From positions 558,001 through 622,000 of the forward strand of contig NZ_BMUG01000004.1 in NCBI RefSeq assembly GCF_014650075.1: a DNA stretch of 64,000 nucleotides, in the 5' to 3' direction. Within the stretch, counting starts at the first letter, position 1. Each line of letters starts with the position of its first letter. This document shows, one piece after another, positions 51,576-60,778 of this stretch. The notes beneath the pieces were generated by a model. It ran no database searches, had not been told where the DNA came from, and worked only from the letters and a program-made list of their open reading frames with translations. A program made the translations under genes and the position numbers. Source of the stretch: Streptomyces microflavus (GTDB lineage: Bacteria; Actinomycetota; Actinomycetes; Streptomycetales; Streptomycetaceae).

Positions 51576-52619
51576 ATGCTGAGCTTGCAGGCAGCCACCG
51601 TACGGTTCGGGAAGCGGACGGCCCTCGACGCGGTCGACCTGGAGGTCGCCGACCACCGGATCGTCTGCGTGCTCGGCCCCAGCGGCAGCGGGAAGTCCAC
51701 CCTGCTCCGGGCCGTCGCCGGGCTCCAGCCGATGGACGGCGGCCGGGTGCTGCTGGCCGGGCAGGACCAGAGCGGCGTCCCGGTCCACCGGCGCGGGCTC
51801 GGCCTGATGTTCCAGGACCACCAGCTCTTCCCGCACCGCGATGCCGGCGCCAACGTCGCCTTCGGGCTGCGGATGCACGGCACAGGGCGCGCCGAGACCG
51901 AGCGCCGGGTCCGCGAACTCCTCGAACTGGTGGGCCTCCCCGGCGCCGAGCGCCGCGCGGTCGCCGCCCTCTCCGGCGGGGAGCAGCAGCGCGTCGCCCT
52001 GGCCCGGGCGCTGGCCCCGCGCCCCAAGCTCCTGATGCTGGACGAACCCCTGGGTCAGCTCGACCGCAGCCTGCGCGAACGCCTCGTCGTCGAACTGCGC
52101 ACCCTCTTCCAGGAGTTGGGTACGACGGTGCTCGCCGTCACCCACGACCAGGGCGAGGCGTTCGCGCTCGCCGACCGGGTCGTCGTGATGCGGGACGGGC
52201 GGATCGCCCAGGAGGGCACCCCGCTGGACGTCTGGCAGCGCCCCGCCTCCGCGTTCGTCGCCCGCTTCCTCGGCTTCGACAACGTGACCCCGGCGACCGT
52301 GACCGGCCTGGCCGCCGACACCGCCTGGGGCAAGGTACCGGTGCCCGAGGGCTCCCCCCAGGGCGAGGCCGACCTGCTGGTCCGCCCCGCCGGGGTGCTG
52401 CTCGGCGCCCCGCAGGACGGGCTGCGCTGCACGGTCGGCGTACGCACGTTCCGCGGGAACCACGTGACCGTGCGGCTGACCCCCGAGAACGCGCCGGTGC
52501 TGGAGGCCGAGTGCGCCCTGCGGGACACCCCGGACGAGGGTGCCGTCGTGGGGGTCCGCTTCGACGCGGCGGAGACGGTGGTGCTGGCGGGGGACCCGGC
52601 ACGACAGGACAGCCCCTGA
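51576..52619 (+). CDS. thiQ: Thiamine ABC transporter ATP-binding protein
   Basis: A 347-residue ABC ATPase: GPSGSGKSTLLRAVAGLQ (Walker A), MFQDHQLFPHRD (Q-loop), LSGGEQQRVALARALA (signature), LLMLDEPLGQLD (Walker B) and VTHDQGEAFALAD (H-loop). The C-terminal 110 residues form an OB-like regulatory part. The product is longer than enterobacterial ThiQ, which lacks this domain. Its last codons lie in a tandem repeat of 24 bases. Confidence 0.9.
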   Translation: MLSLQAATVRFGKRTALDAVDLEVADHRIVCVLGPSGSGKSTLLRAVAGLQPMDGGRVLLAGQDQSGVPVHRRGLGLMFQDHQLFPHRDAGANVAFGLRMHGTGRAETERRVRELLELVGLPGAERRAVAALSGGEQQRVALARALAPRPKLLMLDEPLGQLDRSLRERLVVELRTLFQELGTTVLAVTHDQGEAFALADRVVVMRDGRIAQEGTPLDVWQRPASAFVARFLGFDNVTPATVTGLAADTAWGKVPVPEGSPQGEADLLVRPAGVLLGAPQDGLRCTVGVRTFRGNHVTVRLTPENAPVLEAECALRDTPDEGAVVGVRFDAAETVVLAGDPARQDSP

Positions 52620-52665
52620 CCGGCACGACAGGACAGCCCCCGACCGGCGCGACAGGACAGGACGC
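52597..52665 (+). repeat. Three 24-base tandem repeats at the end of thiQ
   Basis: The unit CCGGCACGACAGGACAGCCC plus four bases occurs almost identically from 52597 and from 52620, and a third, degenerate copy follows to about 52665. The first copy codes for the C-terminus of ThiQ; the others are intergenic. Confidence 0.7.
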
Positions 52666-52739
52666 GGCGGGCCGGGCAAGCTGAAGGCGCAGCCATAGCC
52701 CCTCCGGGGGACCGCGACCATGAGACGAGGACCGCGACG

Positions 52740-53195
52740 ATGAACGGTGGCACCCGCCAGGGCATCGACCTCACCCGCGTGCTGCACGCTCCGCAGCGCC
52801 GGGTCTTCGCCGCCTGGACGTCACCGGAGGACTTCGCGGCCTGGTACGGCGGCGAGGCCGATGTCCCGCTGGACCGGGTGTCGATGGACGTACGGCCCGG
52901 CGGCACGTGGAGCCTGGTCATCGTGATGCCGGGCGTCGAGATGCCGTTCCACGGGGTGTACCGGGAGGTGAGCGAGCCGGACGGCCTGGTCTTCACCCTC
53001 AAGGACGGCTCGGCGCCCGAGGACGCGGAGGGCGAGACCGTCACGGTCACCTTCACCGATCTCGGCCACTCCACCACCGAACTGGCCTTCCAGCAGCGCG
53101 GCGGCAACCTCACCGCCGAGCAGTACGCGGCGGCCGAGGACGGCTGGGAGGCCTTCTTCGACGCCCTGGCCGCCCGCCTCGCAACCCACCCCTGA
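52740..53195 (+). CDS. SRPBCC (AHSA1-type) domain protein
   Basis: A 151-residue START-like protein: DLTRVLHAPQRRVFAAWTSP, WSLVIVMPGVEMPFHGVYRE and TELAFQQRGGNLTAEQYAA with the final GWEAFFDALA helix. Such proteins bind hydrophobic ligands; the ligand here is not known. Single gene converging on the ABC permease gene. Confidence 0.87.
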   Translation: MNGGTRQGIDLTRVLHAPQRRVFAAWTSPEDFAAWYGGEADVPLDRVSMDVRPGGTWSLVIVMPGVEMPFHGVYREVSEPDGLVFTLKDGSAPEDAEGETVTVTFTDLGHSTTELAFQQRGGNLTAEQYAAAEDGWEAFFDALAARLATHP

Positions 53196-53211
53196 GCCGC
53201 CCCCTGGCGGC

Positions 53212-54372
53212 CTACTTCGCCAGCGGCAGCGCCGCCAGCTCCGCGATCACCCAGGTCAGCGGGGCGAACACGACCAGCAGAGCGGCAGCCCGCAGAGCCG
53301 TCGCGGAGCGCAGCACGGAGACCGGAGCGCCCATCCGGAGCAGCGCCTCGGCGGTGTGGGCGCGGGCCTGCTTCGCCTCCAGGGCCGAGGTCAGCAGCGT
53401 CGCCGCCGTACAGCCGAGGACCAGCACCGCGCCGAGCGCGGTGAGCGGGCCGTAGGGGCGCTCGTCGCCCCCGTACAGCGTCGAGGCGGCGATCACGGCG
53501 GCGACCACCGCGCAGACGATCCCGAGCGGCCGGCCGATCCGGCGCGCCTCGTCCATCAGGACCCGGCCCGCCAGCAGGCGTACGGCCCCGGGGCGCACCG
53601 CCTGGATCGCCCGCCCGCACAGATAGGTCAGCCCCGGTCCGGCCAGGGCCAGGCCGACCGCGGTCAGCGTCCAGCCCGCCAGCACCGCCACCGGGGTCGC
53701 GTCGAACCGGCCCGGCAGCGGGAACGCGCTCCCCGCCGCGTCCCGCGACGCGTACGCCTCGACCGCCAGCCCCGCCGCCACCAGCGCCACGCCCCAGGGG
53801 AGACCGCTCGGTGCCGGGGCGGGCTCCGGCAGCTCCTCGGAGCCGAAGGTGTCCCGTGGGGCGTCGGGCCGCGACCGCAGCGCCAGCGCGCTCGCCGTCG
53901 CCGAGAGGATCGGTACGAGCGCCAGCAGCATCAGCGCCGCCGCCAGCGGCAACGGGGTGCCCGCGCCGAGGAACTCCGCCGCGCCGCCGTCGAACGGCAT
54001 CCCGGTCAGATCGCCGCGCAGATGCAGGAAGAAGAGCAGCGCCACCATCGAGCCGAGCGTGGTGGAGACGGCCGTCGAGACCGCGGCCAGCACCGAGAGC
54101 CGCACCGGGCCGAGGCCCACGGACGAGAGGCCCGGACGGGGCCGCGTGCTCGGATCCGTACGGGCCACCGCCACGGCGAACTGCACGGTGGCGGCCAGCG
54201 GGACGAAGCACCACAGCAGCCGCAGCACCGAACCGGCGGAGGCCGGGTGCGCGGCGGCGTACCCGAGGGCGCAGAGGAGGAGGAAGCCGACTCCGGCGGA
54301 GGCGGCGGCGACGAGCAGCCGCCGGACCAGGACGAGGGGATGCGTACCGCGGGCTAGACGGAGAGCGAGCAC
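53212..54372 (-). CDS. ABC transporter permease, FtsX/MacB-like
   Basis: A 386-residue membrane protein with eight or more hydrophobic segments (LLVAAASAGVGFLLLCALGY, LAAALMLLALVPILSATASA, PLGIVCAVVAAVIAASTLY). The GTG at 54372 overlaps the stop of the ATPase gene by 19 bases, so both are coupled and form one exporter. Substrate unknown. The large predicted extracytoplasmic loop suits the MacB/FtsX class, but I see no signature motif. Confidence 0.75.
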   Translation of the reverse strand: MLALRLARGTHPLVLVRRLLVAAASAGVGFLLLCALGYAAAHPASAGSVLRLLWCFVPLAATVQFAVAVARTDPSTRPRPGLSSVGLGPVRLSVLAAVSTAVSTTLGSMVALLFFLHLRGDLTGMPFDGGAAEFLGAGTPLPLAAALMLLALVPILSATASALALRSRPDAPRDTFGSEELPEPAPAPSGLPWGVALVAAGLAVEAYASRDAAGSAFPLPGRFDATPVAVLAGWTLTAVGLALAGPGLTYLCGRAIQAVRPGAVRLLAGRVLMDEARRIGRPLGIVCAVVAAVIAASTLYGGDERPYGPLTALGAVLVLGCTAATLLTSALEAKQARAHTAEALLRMGAPVSVLRSATALRAAALLVVFAPLTWVIAELAALPLAK

Positions 54373-55091
54373 GCCGTGCTGCCCTCCGCATCGGGTACGC
54401 CGGGCAGGGCGACGGTGGCGACGCGGCGGCCGTCCAGCAGCGGGACGGTCCGGTCGGCGAGGGCCGCGACCTCGGCGTCGTGGGTGGCCAGGACCACCGT
54501 GATGCCGTGCGAACGGGCAGCGGCGGTCAGGGTGCGCAGCAACTGGGCGCGCTCGGCCCGGTGCAGGGTCGCGGTGGGCTCGTCGGCGAAGATCACCGTC
54601 GGCTGCGCGCACAGGGCCCGGGCGACGGAGACCCGCTGGCGCTCGGCCTGGAGCAGGGCGTGCGGACGCTTCTTGGCGAGGGCGGCGATGTCCAGGCGCT
54701 CCAGCCATTCGGTGGCGGCCTTCTTCGCGGCCCGGTGCGAGGCGCCGCGCAGCAGCAGCGGCAGCGCCGCGTTCTCCCAGGTGGTCAGCTCGGGGACGAG
54801 CTGCGGGTCGGAGCCGATCCAGCCGAACCGTTCCCTCCGCAGCTGCTCGCGCACCCGGGGAGTCATGGTGTGCACGGGGACGCTGTTGAACCAGACCTCG
54901 CCCTGCTCGGGCATCAGCCGGCCCGACAGGCAGTGCAGCAGGGTCGTCTTCCCGCTGCCGCGCGGGCCGGTCACGGCCAGGATCTCGGCGTCGCGGACGG
55001 ACACCGAGACACCGGCGAGACCGGGCGATCCGTTGTGGGAGTGGTGCAGGGAACGCGCCCAGATCACGTCGTTGTCCGGCGGGGCCACCAT
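54354..55091 (-). CDS. ABC transporter ATP-binding protein with a degenerate signature motif
   Basis: A 245-residue ATPase: GPRGSGKTTLLHCLSGRL (Walker A), VIFADEPTATL (Walker B) and LATHDAEVAALAD (H-loop) are normal. The LSGGQ position reads LLQAERQRVSVARAL, so the signature motif is lost. This may lower ATPase activity. ATG at 55091 with GAGGTG six bases upstream. It is cotranscribed with the permease. Confidence 0.85.
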   Translation of the reverse strand: MVAPPDNDVIWARSLHHSHNGSPGLAGVSVSVRDAEILAVTGPRGSGKTTLLHCLSGRLMPEQGEVWFNSVPVHTMTPRVREQLRRERFGWIGSDPQLVPELTTWENAALPLLLRGASHRAAKKAATEWLERLDIAALAKKRPHALLQAERQRVSVARALCAQPTVIFADEPTATLHRAERAQLLRTLTAAARSHGITVVLATHDAEVAALADRTVPLLDGRRVATVALPGVPDAEGSTACSLSV

Positions 55092-55207
55092 GGCGTACAC
55101 CTCGGTTCGGATGAGTTTTCCCGTTCCCCCGTACGGGGGAACGAGGACGCGGCCGATCGGTCACTGGGCACCGTAGATAGTCGGACCGGGGTGTACGCAC
55201 AGCACAC

Positions 55208-55251
55208 GGCCCGGATGCGCCCCTTCTCACTCGAAAGGGCGCATCCGGGCC
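55208..55251 (-). terminator. Terminator of the aminotransferase operon
   Basis: A perfect 15-base stem (55208-55222 with 55237-55251) about 57 bases beyond the aminotransferase stop codon. Confidence 0.9.
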
Positions 55252-55308
55252 GGGTGGACCGTATGAAATGACCGCTGGATGATGATCATCCAGGGGGTGT
55301 GGTGACGG

Positions 55309-56670
55309 TCAGAGCTTCGTCCACGCCTCCGTCAGCACGGACCGCAGGATGCCTTCGATCTCGTCGAACGTGGACTGGTCCGAGATCAGCGGCGGCGCGA
55401 GCTGGACGACCGGGTCGCCGCGGTCGTCGGCCCGGCAGTAGAGGCCGTTGTCGTACAGCGCCTTGGAGAGGAAGCCGTACAGGACGCGCTCGGTCTCCTC
55501 GTCGGTGAACGTCTCCTTGGTGGCCTTGTCCTTCACCAGCTCGATGCCGTAGAAGAAGCCGTTGCCGCGGACGTCGCCGACGATCGGCAGGTCGTGGAGC
55601 TTCTGCAGCGTGGTGAGGAAGGCGTTCTCGTTGTCCAGGACGTGCTGCGTGAGGTTCTCGCGCTCGAAGATGTCCAGGTTGGCGAGGCCGACCGCCGCGG
55701 AGACCGGGTGGCCGCCGAAGGTGTAGCCGTGCAGGAAGGTGTTGCCGCCCTGGTAGAACGGCTCCGCCAGCCGGTCCGAGATGATGCAGGCACCGATCGG
55801 GGAGTAGCCGGAGGTCATGCCCTTCGCGCAGGTGATCATGTCCGGCACGTAGTCGAACTTGTCGCAGGCGAAGATCGTGCCGAGGCGGCCGAAGGCGCAG
55901 ATGACCTCGTCGGAGACGAGCAGCACGTCGTACTTGTCGCAGATCTCGCGGACCCGCTGGAAGTAGCCGGGCGGCGGCGGGAAACAGCCGCCCGCGTTCT
56001 GCACGGGCTCCAGGAAGACCGCGGCGACGGTCTCCGGGCCCTCGAAGAGGATCTCCTGCTCGATCTGGTCGGCGGCCCAGCGGCCGAACGCCACCGGGTC
56101 GTCGCCGAAGAGCGGGGCGCGGTAGATGTTGGTGTTCGGCACCTTGTGCGCGCCGGGGACCAGCGGCTCGAAGGGGGCCTTGAGGGCGGGCAGGCCGGTG
56201 ATGGACAGGGCGCCCTGCGGGGTGCCGTGGTAGGCGACCGCACGCGAGATGACCTTGTACTTGGTCGGCTGGCCCTTGAGCTTGAAGTACTGCTTGGCCA
56301 GCTTCCAGGCGGTCTCGACGGCCTCGCCGCCACCGGTGGTGAAGAAGACCTTGTTGAGGTCGCCCGGCGCGTGGCTCGCGAGGCGCTCGGCCAGCTCGAC
56401 GGCCTTCGGGTGGGCGTAGGACCACACCGGGAAGAAGGCGAGCTCCTGGGCCTGCTTGTACGCGGCCTCGGCGAGCTCGTGACGACCGTGGCCGGCGTTG
56501 ACCACGAACAGGCCGGAGAGGCCGTCGAGGTAGCGCTTGCCCTTGTCGTCGAAGATGTAGGTTCCCTCGCCACGCACGATGGTGGGAACGGGTGCGTTCT
56601 CGTAGTCCGACATGCGGGTGAAGTGCATCCACAGGTGGTCGTACGCGGTTCGGCTGAGGTCCTTGCTCAC
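55309..56670 (-). CDS. Class III aminotransferase, likely polyamine (putrescine) type
   Basis: A 453-residue PLP enzyme: FTTGGGEAVETAWKLAKQYF, YHGTPQGALSITGLP, EPVQNAGGCFPPPPGYFQ, VSDEVICAFGRLGTIFACD, and the PLP lysine in ITCAKGMTSGYSPIGACI. Members of this group transfer amino groups from putrescine, GABA or beta-alanine to pyruvate. The neighbouring aldehyde dehydrogenase and polyamine binding protein point to putrescine degradation (inference). GTG at 56670, two bases after the Lrp stop; GTG at 56688 would overlap. Confidence 0.88.
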   Translation of the reverse strand: MSKDLSRTAYDHLWMHFTRMSDYENAPVPTIVRGEGTYIFDDKGKRYLDGLSGLFVVNAGHGRHELAEAAYKQAQELAFFPVWSYAHPKAVELAERLASHAPGDLNKVFFTTGGGEAVETAWKLAKQYFKLKGQPTKYKVISRAVAYHGTPQGALSITGLPALKAPFEPLVPGAHKVPNTNIYRAPLFGDDPVAFGRWAADQIEQEILFEGPETVAAVFLEPVQNAGGCFPPPPGYFQRVREICDKYDVLLVSDEVICAFGRLGTIFACDKFDYVPDMITCAKGMTSGYSPIGACIISDRLAEPFYQGGNTFLHGYTFGGHPVSAAVGLANLDIFERENLTQHVLDNENAFLTTLQKLHDLPIVGDVRGNGFFYGIELVKDKATKETFTDEETERVLYGFLSKALYDNGLYCRADDRGDPVVQLAPPLISDQSTFDEIEGILRSVLTEAWTKL

Positions 56671-56672
56671 GG

Positions 56673-57164
56673 CTATCGGGTTCCCCACATGTAGGTCTGC
56701 TTCTTGAGCTTGAGGTAAACAAAGCTCTCGGTGGAGCGCACGCCGGGAATGGCCCGGATGCGTTTGTTGATCGTCTCCAGCAGGTGGTCGTCGTCCTCGC
56801 AGACGATCTCCACCATCAGGTCGAAGGAGCCCGCGGTCATCACCACGTACTCGCACTCGGCCATGGCCGACAGGGCTTCGGCCACCGGATCGAGGTCGCC
56901 CTCGACATTGATGCCGACCATCGCCTGGCGCCGGAACCCCACGGTGAGCGGGTCCGTGACGGCGACGATCTGCATCACGCCCTGGTCGAGCAGCTTCTGG
57001 ACGCGCTGGCGCACAGCCGCTTCGGAGAGGCCCACGGCCTTGCCGATCGCGGCGTACGGACGGCGCCCGTCCTCCTGGAGCTGTTCGATGATTGCGAGGG
57101 AGACGGCATCGACCGCTGGTGACGATCCGTTCCCGGTCCTGGAGTCTGCGCTGCGACTGGCCAC
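56673..57164 (-). CDS. Lrp/AsnC-family transcriptional regulator
   Basis: A 163-residue regulator: HTH in AVSLAIIEQLQEDGRRPYAA and GLSEAAVRQRVQKLLDQGVM, then an RAM ligand domain (VGINVEGDLDPVAEALSAMA, VMTAGSFDLMVEIVCEDDDH). It is upstream of and nearly touching the aminotransferase gene, and diverges from the aldehyde dehydrogenase gene, so it likely controls both. GTG at 57164; an earlier start at 57227 is possible. Confidence 0.9.
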   Translation of the reverse strand: MASRSADSRTGNGSSPAVDAVSLAIIEQLQEDGRRPYAAIGKAVGLSEAAVRQRVQKLLDQGVMQIVAVTDPLTVGFRRQAMVGINVEGDLDPVAEALSAMAECEYVVMTAGSFDLMVEIVCEDDDHLLETINKRIRAIPGVRSTESFVYLKLKKQTYMWGTR

Positions 57165-57340
57165 ACATCCACTCTGCACCGCACTCGTCTGTCTCGCAAC
57201 CCCAGATCGATGAAATTCGTTGAGCAAGTGCCACGAACCAACTGAATCCGAAGCTGGGGGTGGTTGCCTATGTCGAAAGCGTCACCGGAACGATTAGGGT
57301 GGGTGTCTCACCCATCGGACAGCCGACAGGAGGGGTGGTC

Positions 57341-58780
57341 ATGACCACCGAGGTGCGCCGTCTGCGCAACTACATCAACGGAGAGTTCCGGGACGCCGCG
57401 GACGGGCGGACCATCGATGTGGTCAGCCCGGTGACGGAAGAGGTCTACGCGACCTCGCCGCTCTCCGGCCAGGCCGATGTCGATGCCGCCATGGAGGCCG
57501 CCGCGGCCGCGTTCCCGGCCTGGCGCGACACGACGCCCGCCGAGCGCCAGAAGGCCCTGCTGAAGATCGCGGACGCCTTCGAGGAGCGGGCCGAGGACCT
57601 GATCGCGGCCGAGTCGGAGAACACCGGCAAGCCGATCGGGCTCACCCGCAGCGAGGAGGTTCCGCCGATGGTGGACCAGATCCGCTTCTTCGCGGGGGCC
57701 GCCCGGCTCCTGGAAGGCCGCTCGGCCGGCGAGTACATGGAGGGCCTGACCTCCATCGTCCGCCGCGAGCCCGTCGGCGTATGCGCGCAGGTCGCGCCGT
57801 GGAACTACCCGATGATGATGGCCGTGTGGAAGTTCGCCCCGGCGCTCGCCGCGGGCAACACCGTCGTGATCAAGCCGTCCGACACCACCCCGGCGTCGAC
57901 CGTGCTGATGGCCGAGATCATGGGCCAGATCCTGCCCAAGGGCGTCTTCAACGTCCTGTGCGGCGACCGGGACACCGGCCGCGCGATGGTCGAGCACCCG
58001 ACCCCGGCGATGGCCTCCATCACCGGTTCGGTACGGGCCGGCATCCAGGTCGCCGAGTCCGCCGCGAAGGACGTCAAGCGCGTCCACCTGGAGCTCGGCG
58101 GCAAGGCGCCCGTGGTGGTCTTCGAGGACGCCGACATCGCCAAGACGGTCTCGGGCGTCTCGGAGGCGGGCTTCTTCAACGCCGGCCAGGACTGTACGGC
58201 CGCGACCCGCGTCCTGGTCCACGAGTCCATCCACGACGAGTTCACCGCCGCGCTCGCCAAGGCCGCCGCCGACACGAAGACCGGGCAGCCGGACGACGAG
58301 GACGTGGCGTACGGCCCGCTCAACAACGCCAACCAGCTGAAGCAGGTCAGCGGCTTCATCGAGCGGCTCCCCGCCCACGCCAAGGTCGAGGCGGGCGGCC
58401 ACCGGGTCGGCGACAAGGGCTACTTCTACGCCCCGACCGTCGTCTCCGGCCTCAAGCAGGACGACGAGATCATCCAGAACGAGGTCTTCGGGCCCGTCAT
58501 CACGGTCCAGTCCTTCACCGACGAGCAGCAGGCCGTGGAGTACGCCAACGGCGTCGACTACGCGCTCGCCTCCTCGGTGTGGACGACGAACCACTCCCGC
58601 GCCATGCGCATGTCCAAGAACCTCGACTTCGGCTGCGTGTGGATCAACACCCACATCCCGCTGGTCGCGGAGATGCCGCACGGCGGGTTCAAGAAGTCCG
58701 GCTACGGCAAGGACCTCTCCGCGTACGGCTTCGAGGACTACACCCGGATCAAGCACGTCATGACGTCCATCGAGGACTGA
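57341..58780 (+). CDS. Aldehyde dehydrogenase, likely gamma-aminobutyraldehyde type
   Basis: A 479-residue ALDH: NAD-binding VAPWNYPMMMAVWKFAPALA and the loop ITGSVRAGIQVAESA, catalytic Glu in VHLELGGKAPVVVFEDADI and catalytic Cys in FFNAGQDCTAATRVL. The best fit is oxidation of 4-aminobutyraldehyde to GABA, the step after putrescine transamination. AGGAGGGG lies upstream of the ATG. A very long terminator hairpin follows. Confidence 0.9.
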   Translation: MTTEVRRLRNYINGEFRDAADGRTIDVVSPVTEEVYATSPLSGQADVDAAMEAAAAAFPAWRDTTPAERQKALLKIADAFEERAEDLIAAESENTGKPIGLTRSEEVPPMVDQIRFFAGAARLLEGRSAGEYMEGLTSIVRREPVGVCAQVAPWNYPMMMAVWKFAPALAAGNTVVIKPSDTTPASTVLMAEIMGQILPKGVFNVLCGDRDTGRAMVEHPTPAMASITGSVRAGIQVAESAAKDVKRVHLELGGKAPVVVFEDADIAKTVSGVSEAGFFNAGQDCTAATRVLVHESIHDEFTAALAKAAADTKTGQPDDEDVAYGPLNNANQLKQVSGFIERLPAHAKVEAGGHRVGDKGYFYAPTVVSGLKQDDEIIQNEVFGPVITVQSFTDEQQAVEYANGVDYALASSVWTTNHSRAMRMSKNLDFGCVWINTHIPLVAEMPHGGFKKSGYGKDLSAYGFEDYTRIKHVMTSIED

Positions 58781-58793
58781 CCGGCGCGCACGT

Positions 58794-58840
58794 CGTACGG
58801 ATACGGCCCCGGGCTCCGCGCCCGGGGCCGTATCCGTACG
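58794..58840 (+). terminator. Terminator hairpin after the aldehyde dehydrogenase gene
   Basis: A perfect 21-base stem (58794-58814 with 58820-58840) and a five-base loop, starting 14 bases after the stop. Three short repeats of TACGCCCG follow to about 58883. Confidence 0.92.
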
Positions 58841-58984
58841 CCCGGGTCCTGTACGCCCGTTCCCGTACGCCCGGTCCTGTACAGGGTGTGCGGAACGGGC
58901 CCGTCCCGCTGGACGCTTGGCCCATTGTCCGCCGCCGTGACCGACCGGCATCCTGCGCGGGTGCGAGCGATCCCGAACCACCCC

Positions 58985-60148
58985 ATGTCCCGCCGTTCCC
59001 TGCTGCGCGCCCTCGGGGCGGGGGCGGCCGGGGCCGGCCTGGCCGGCTGCGGAGTGCCCGCCGCCTTCGTCGAGCCGGGTGAGCGGGCCGGCCGCGACAG
59101 TTCCGCGACCGACCGCAGCCTGCACTTCGCCAACTGGCCGCTCTACATCGACACCGACGACGAGAACACCTCGAAGCGGCCCACCCTGGACGCCTTCTCC
59201 GAGCGGACCGGGATCTCCGTCACGTACACCGAGGAGATCAACGACAACGACGAGTTCTTCGGGAAGATCAGCCCGGCCCTGATGAACCACCAGGAGACCG
59301 GCCGGGACCTGATCGTCATCAGCGACTGGATGGCCGCCCGCTTCGTCCGGCTCGGCTGGGTCCAGGAGATGGACCGGGCCAAGCAGCCCAATGTGGCCAA
59401 GTACCTGGATCCGCAGCTGCGTTCGCCTGCCTTCGACGCGGGGCGGCGCCACAGCGTCCCCTGGCAGTCCGGGATCACCGGCATCGCGTACAACCGCAAA
59501 CGGCTCGGCCGCGAGATCCGCTCCACCGGCGACCTGTGGGCGGACGACCTGCGCGGCCGGGTGACCCTGCTGTCCGGGCTCGACGAGTCGTTCGCGCTGC
59601 TGATGCAGGGCGACGGCGTCGACATCACCCGCTGGACCGCCGACGACTTCCACACCATGTGCGAGCACATCGAGAAGCGGGTCCGCTCCAAGCACATCCG
59701 CCGCTTCACCGGCAACGACTACATCAAGGACCTCTCCACCGGGGATGTGCTGGCCTGCCAGGCGTACTCCGGTGACGTCATCCAGCTCCAGGCGGACAAC
59801 CCGGACATCGAGTTCGTCGTCCCCGAGGAGGGGGCCGAACTGTGGGCCGAGTCCCTGATGATCCCCAACCTCGCCCGCCACAAGCGCAACGCGGAGCGGC
59901 TGGTCGACCACTACTACGACCCCGAGGTCGCCGCCGAACTCGCCACCTGGGTCAACTACGTCTGCCCGGTGCCCGCCGCCCGTGACGTCCTCGCCTCGTC
60001 GAAGGACGAGGAGACGGCCGCACTCGCCGAGGATCCGCTGATCTTCCCCGACGACGCGATGCGCCAACGGCTGGCCATCGCACGGGACATCACCTCCGAG
60101 GAGCGCATGGGATTCGCCAAGAAGTGGAACGCCATCGTCGGGTTGTGA
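58985..60148 (+). CDS. Polyamine-type substrate-binding lipoprotein with Tat signal
   Basis: A 387-residue binding protein of the PotD/PotF group: SRRSLLRALGAGAAGAGLAG combines a twin-arginine motif with a lipobox ending in Cys at about residue 20. The mature part has FANWPLYIDTDDENTSKRPT, ISDWMAARFVRLGWVQEMD and VPWQSGITGIAYN, which match polyamine binding proteins. The permease and ATPase genes would be expected outside this window or elsewhere. The start at 58985 places the signal first; GTG 58961 is an alternative. Confidence 0.85.
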   Translation: MSRRSLLRALGAGAAGAGLAGCGVPAAFVEPGERAGRDSSATDRSLHFANWPLYIDTDDENTSKRPTLDAFSERTGISVTYTEEINDNDEFFGKISPALMNHQETGRDLIVISDWMAARFVRLGWVQEMDRAKQPNVAKYLDPQLRSPAFDAGRRHSVPWQSGITGIAYNRKRLGREIRSTGDLWADDLRGRVTLLSGLDESFALLMQGDGVDITRWTADDFHTMCEHIEKRVRSKHIRRFTGNDYIKDLSTGDVLACQAYSGDVIQLQADNPDIEFVVPEEGAELWAESLMIPNLARHKRNAERLVDHYYDPEVAAELATWVNYVCPVPAARDVLASSKDEETAALAEDPLIFPDDAMRQRLAIARDITSEERMGFAKKWNAIVGL

Positions 60149-60202
60149 ACCCCTACCAGGGGTGGCGTGAAGAGAGCGTAAACACGGGCGTACGCTGCGG
60201 AT

Positions 60203-60745
60203 ATGAGCGAGCGACACGCCCTCACGCGGCGCATACGCATGTGGTTGGTCTTCTTCATCGTCTGTCTGGTCCTCAGCGGGCTCACCGCCTTCCCGCTGGT
60301 CACCGAAGTCCGCTGGGCCGAGGACCTGCTGAAGGCCTCCGCCTCCCCGGTCCCCGAACACCTCCCGGCCCTGATGGAGTGGATCACCCGGGTCCGCGAA
60401 GGACTCGACACCATCGAGCGCGACCAGCCCTTCATGCTGTACGGCACCGACTGGCTGGCCTTCGCCCACCTCGTCATCGCGGTCGCCTTCTACGGGCCCT
60501 ACCGCGACCCGGTCCGCAACATCTGGGTCATCGAGTTCGGCATGATCGCCTGCGCCGGGATCATCCCGCTCGCCCTGATCTGCGGACCGATCCGCGACAT
60601 CCCGTTCTGGTGGACCGTGATCGACATGTCCTTCGGGGTCTTCGGCGTCATCCCGCTGCTGATCGTCCGCCGCATGATCAAGCGGCTGGAGGGGCTGGAG
60701 CAGGCACCCGCCCCTCCCGCGACTCCGGTCGCGGCGAGCGCCTGA
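60203..60745 (+). CDS. Four-pass membrane protein of unknown function
   Basis: A 180-residue protein with hydrophobic segments WLVFFIVCLVLSGLTAFPLV, LAFAHLVIAVAFYGPY, IEFGMIACAGIIPLALIC and SFGVFGVIPLLIVRRMI. Conserved Trp and Arg residues between them suggest a defined fold, but I do not recognise the family. ATG at 60203. It follows the polyamine binding protein gene by 54 bases. Confidence 0.65.
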   Translation: MSERHALTRRIRMWLVFFIVCLVLSGLTAFPLVTEVRWAEDLLKASASPVPEHLPALMEWITRVREGLDTIERDQPFMLYGTDWLAFAHLVIAVAFYGPYRDPVRNIWVIEFGMIACAGIIPLALICGPIRDIPFWWTVIDMSFGVFGVIPLLIVRRMIKRLEGLEQAPAPPATPVAASA

Positions 60746-60778
60746 GTCCCACGGCTTACGGCCCAGCCGGACCGATCC

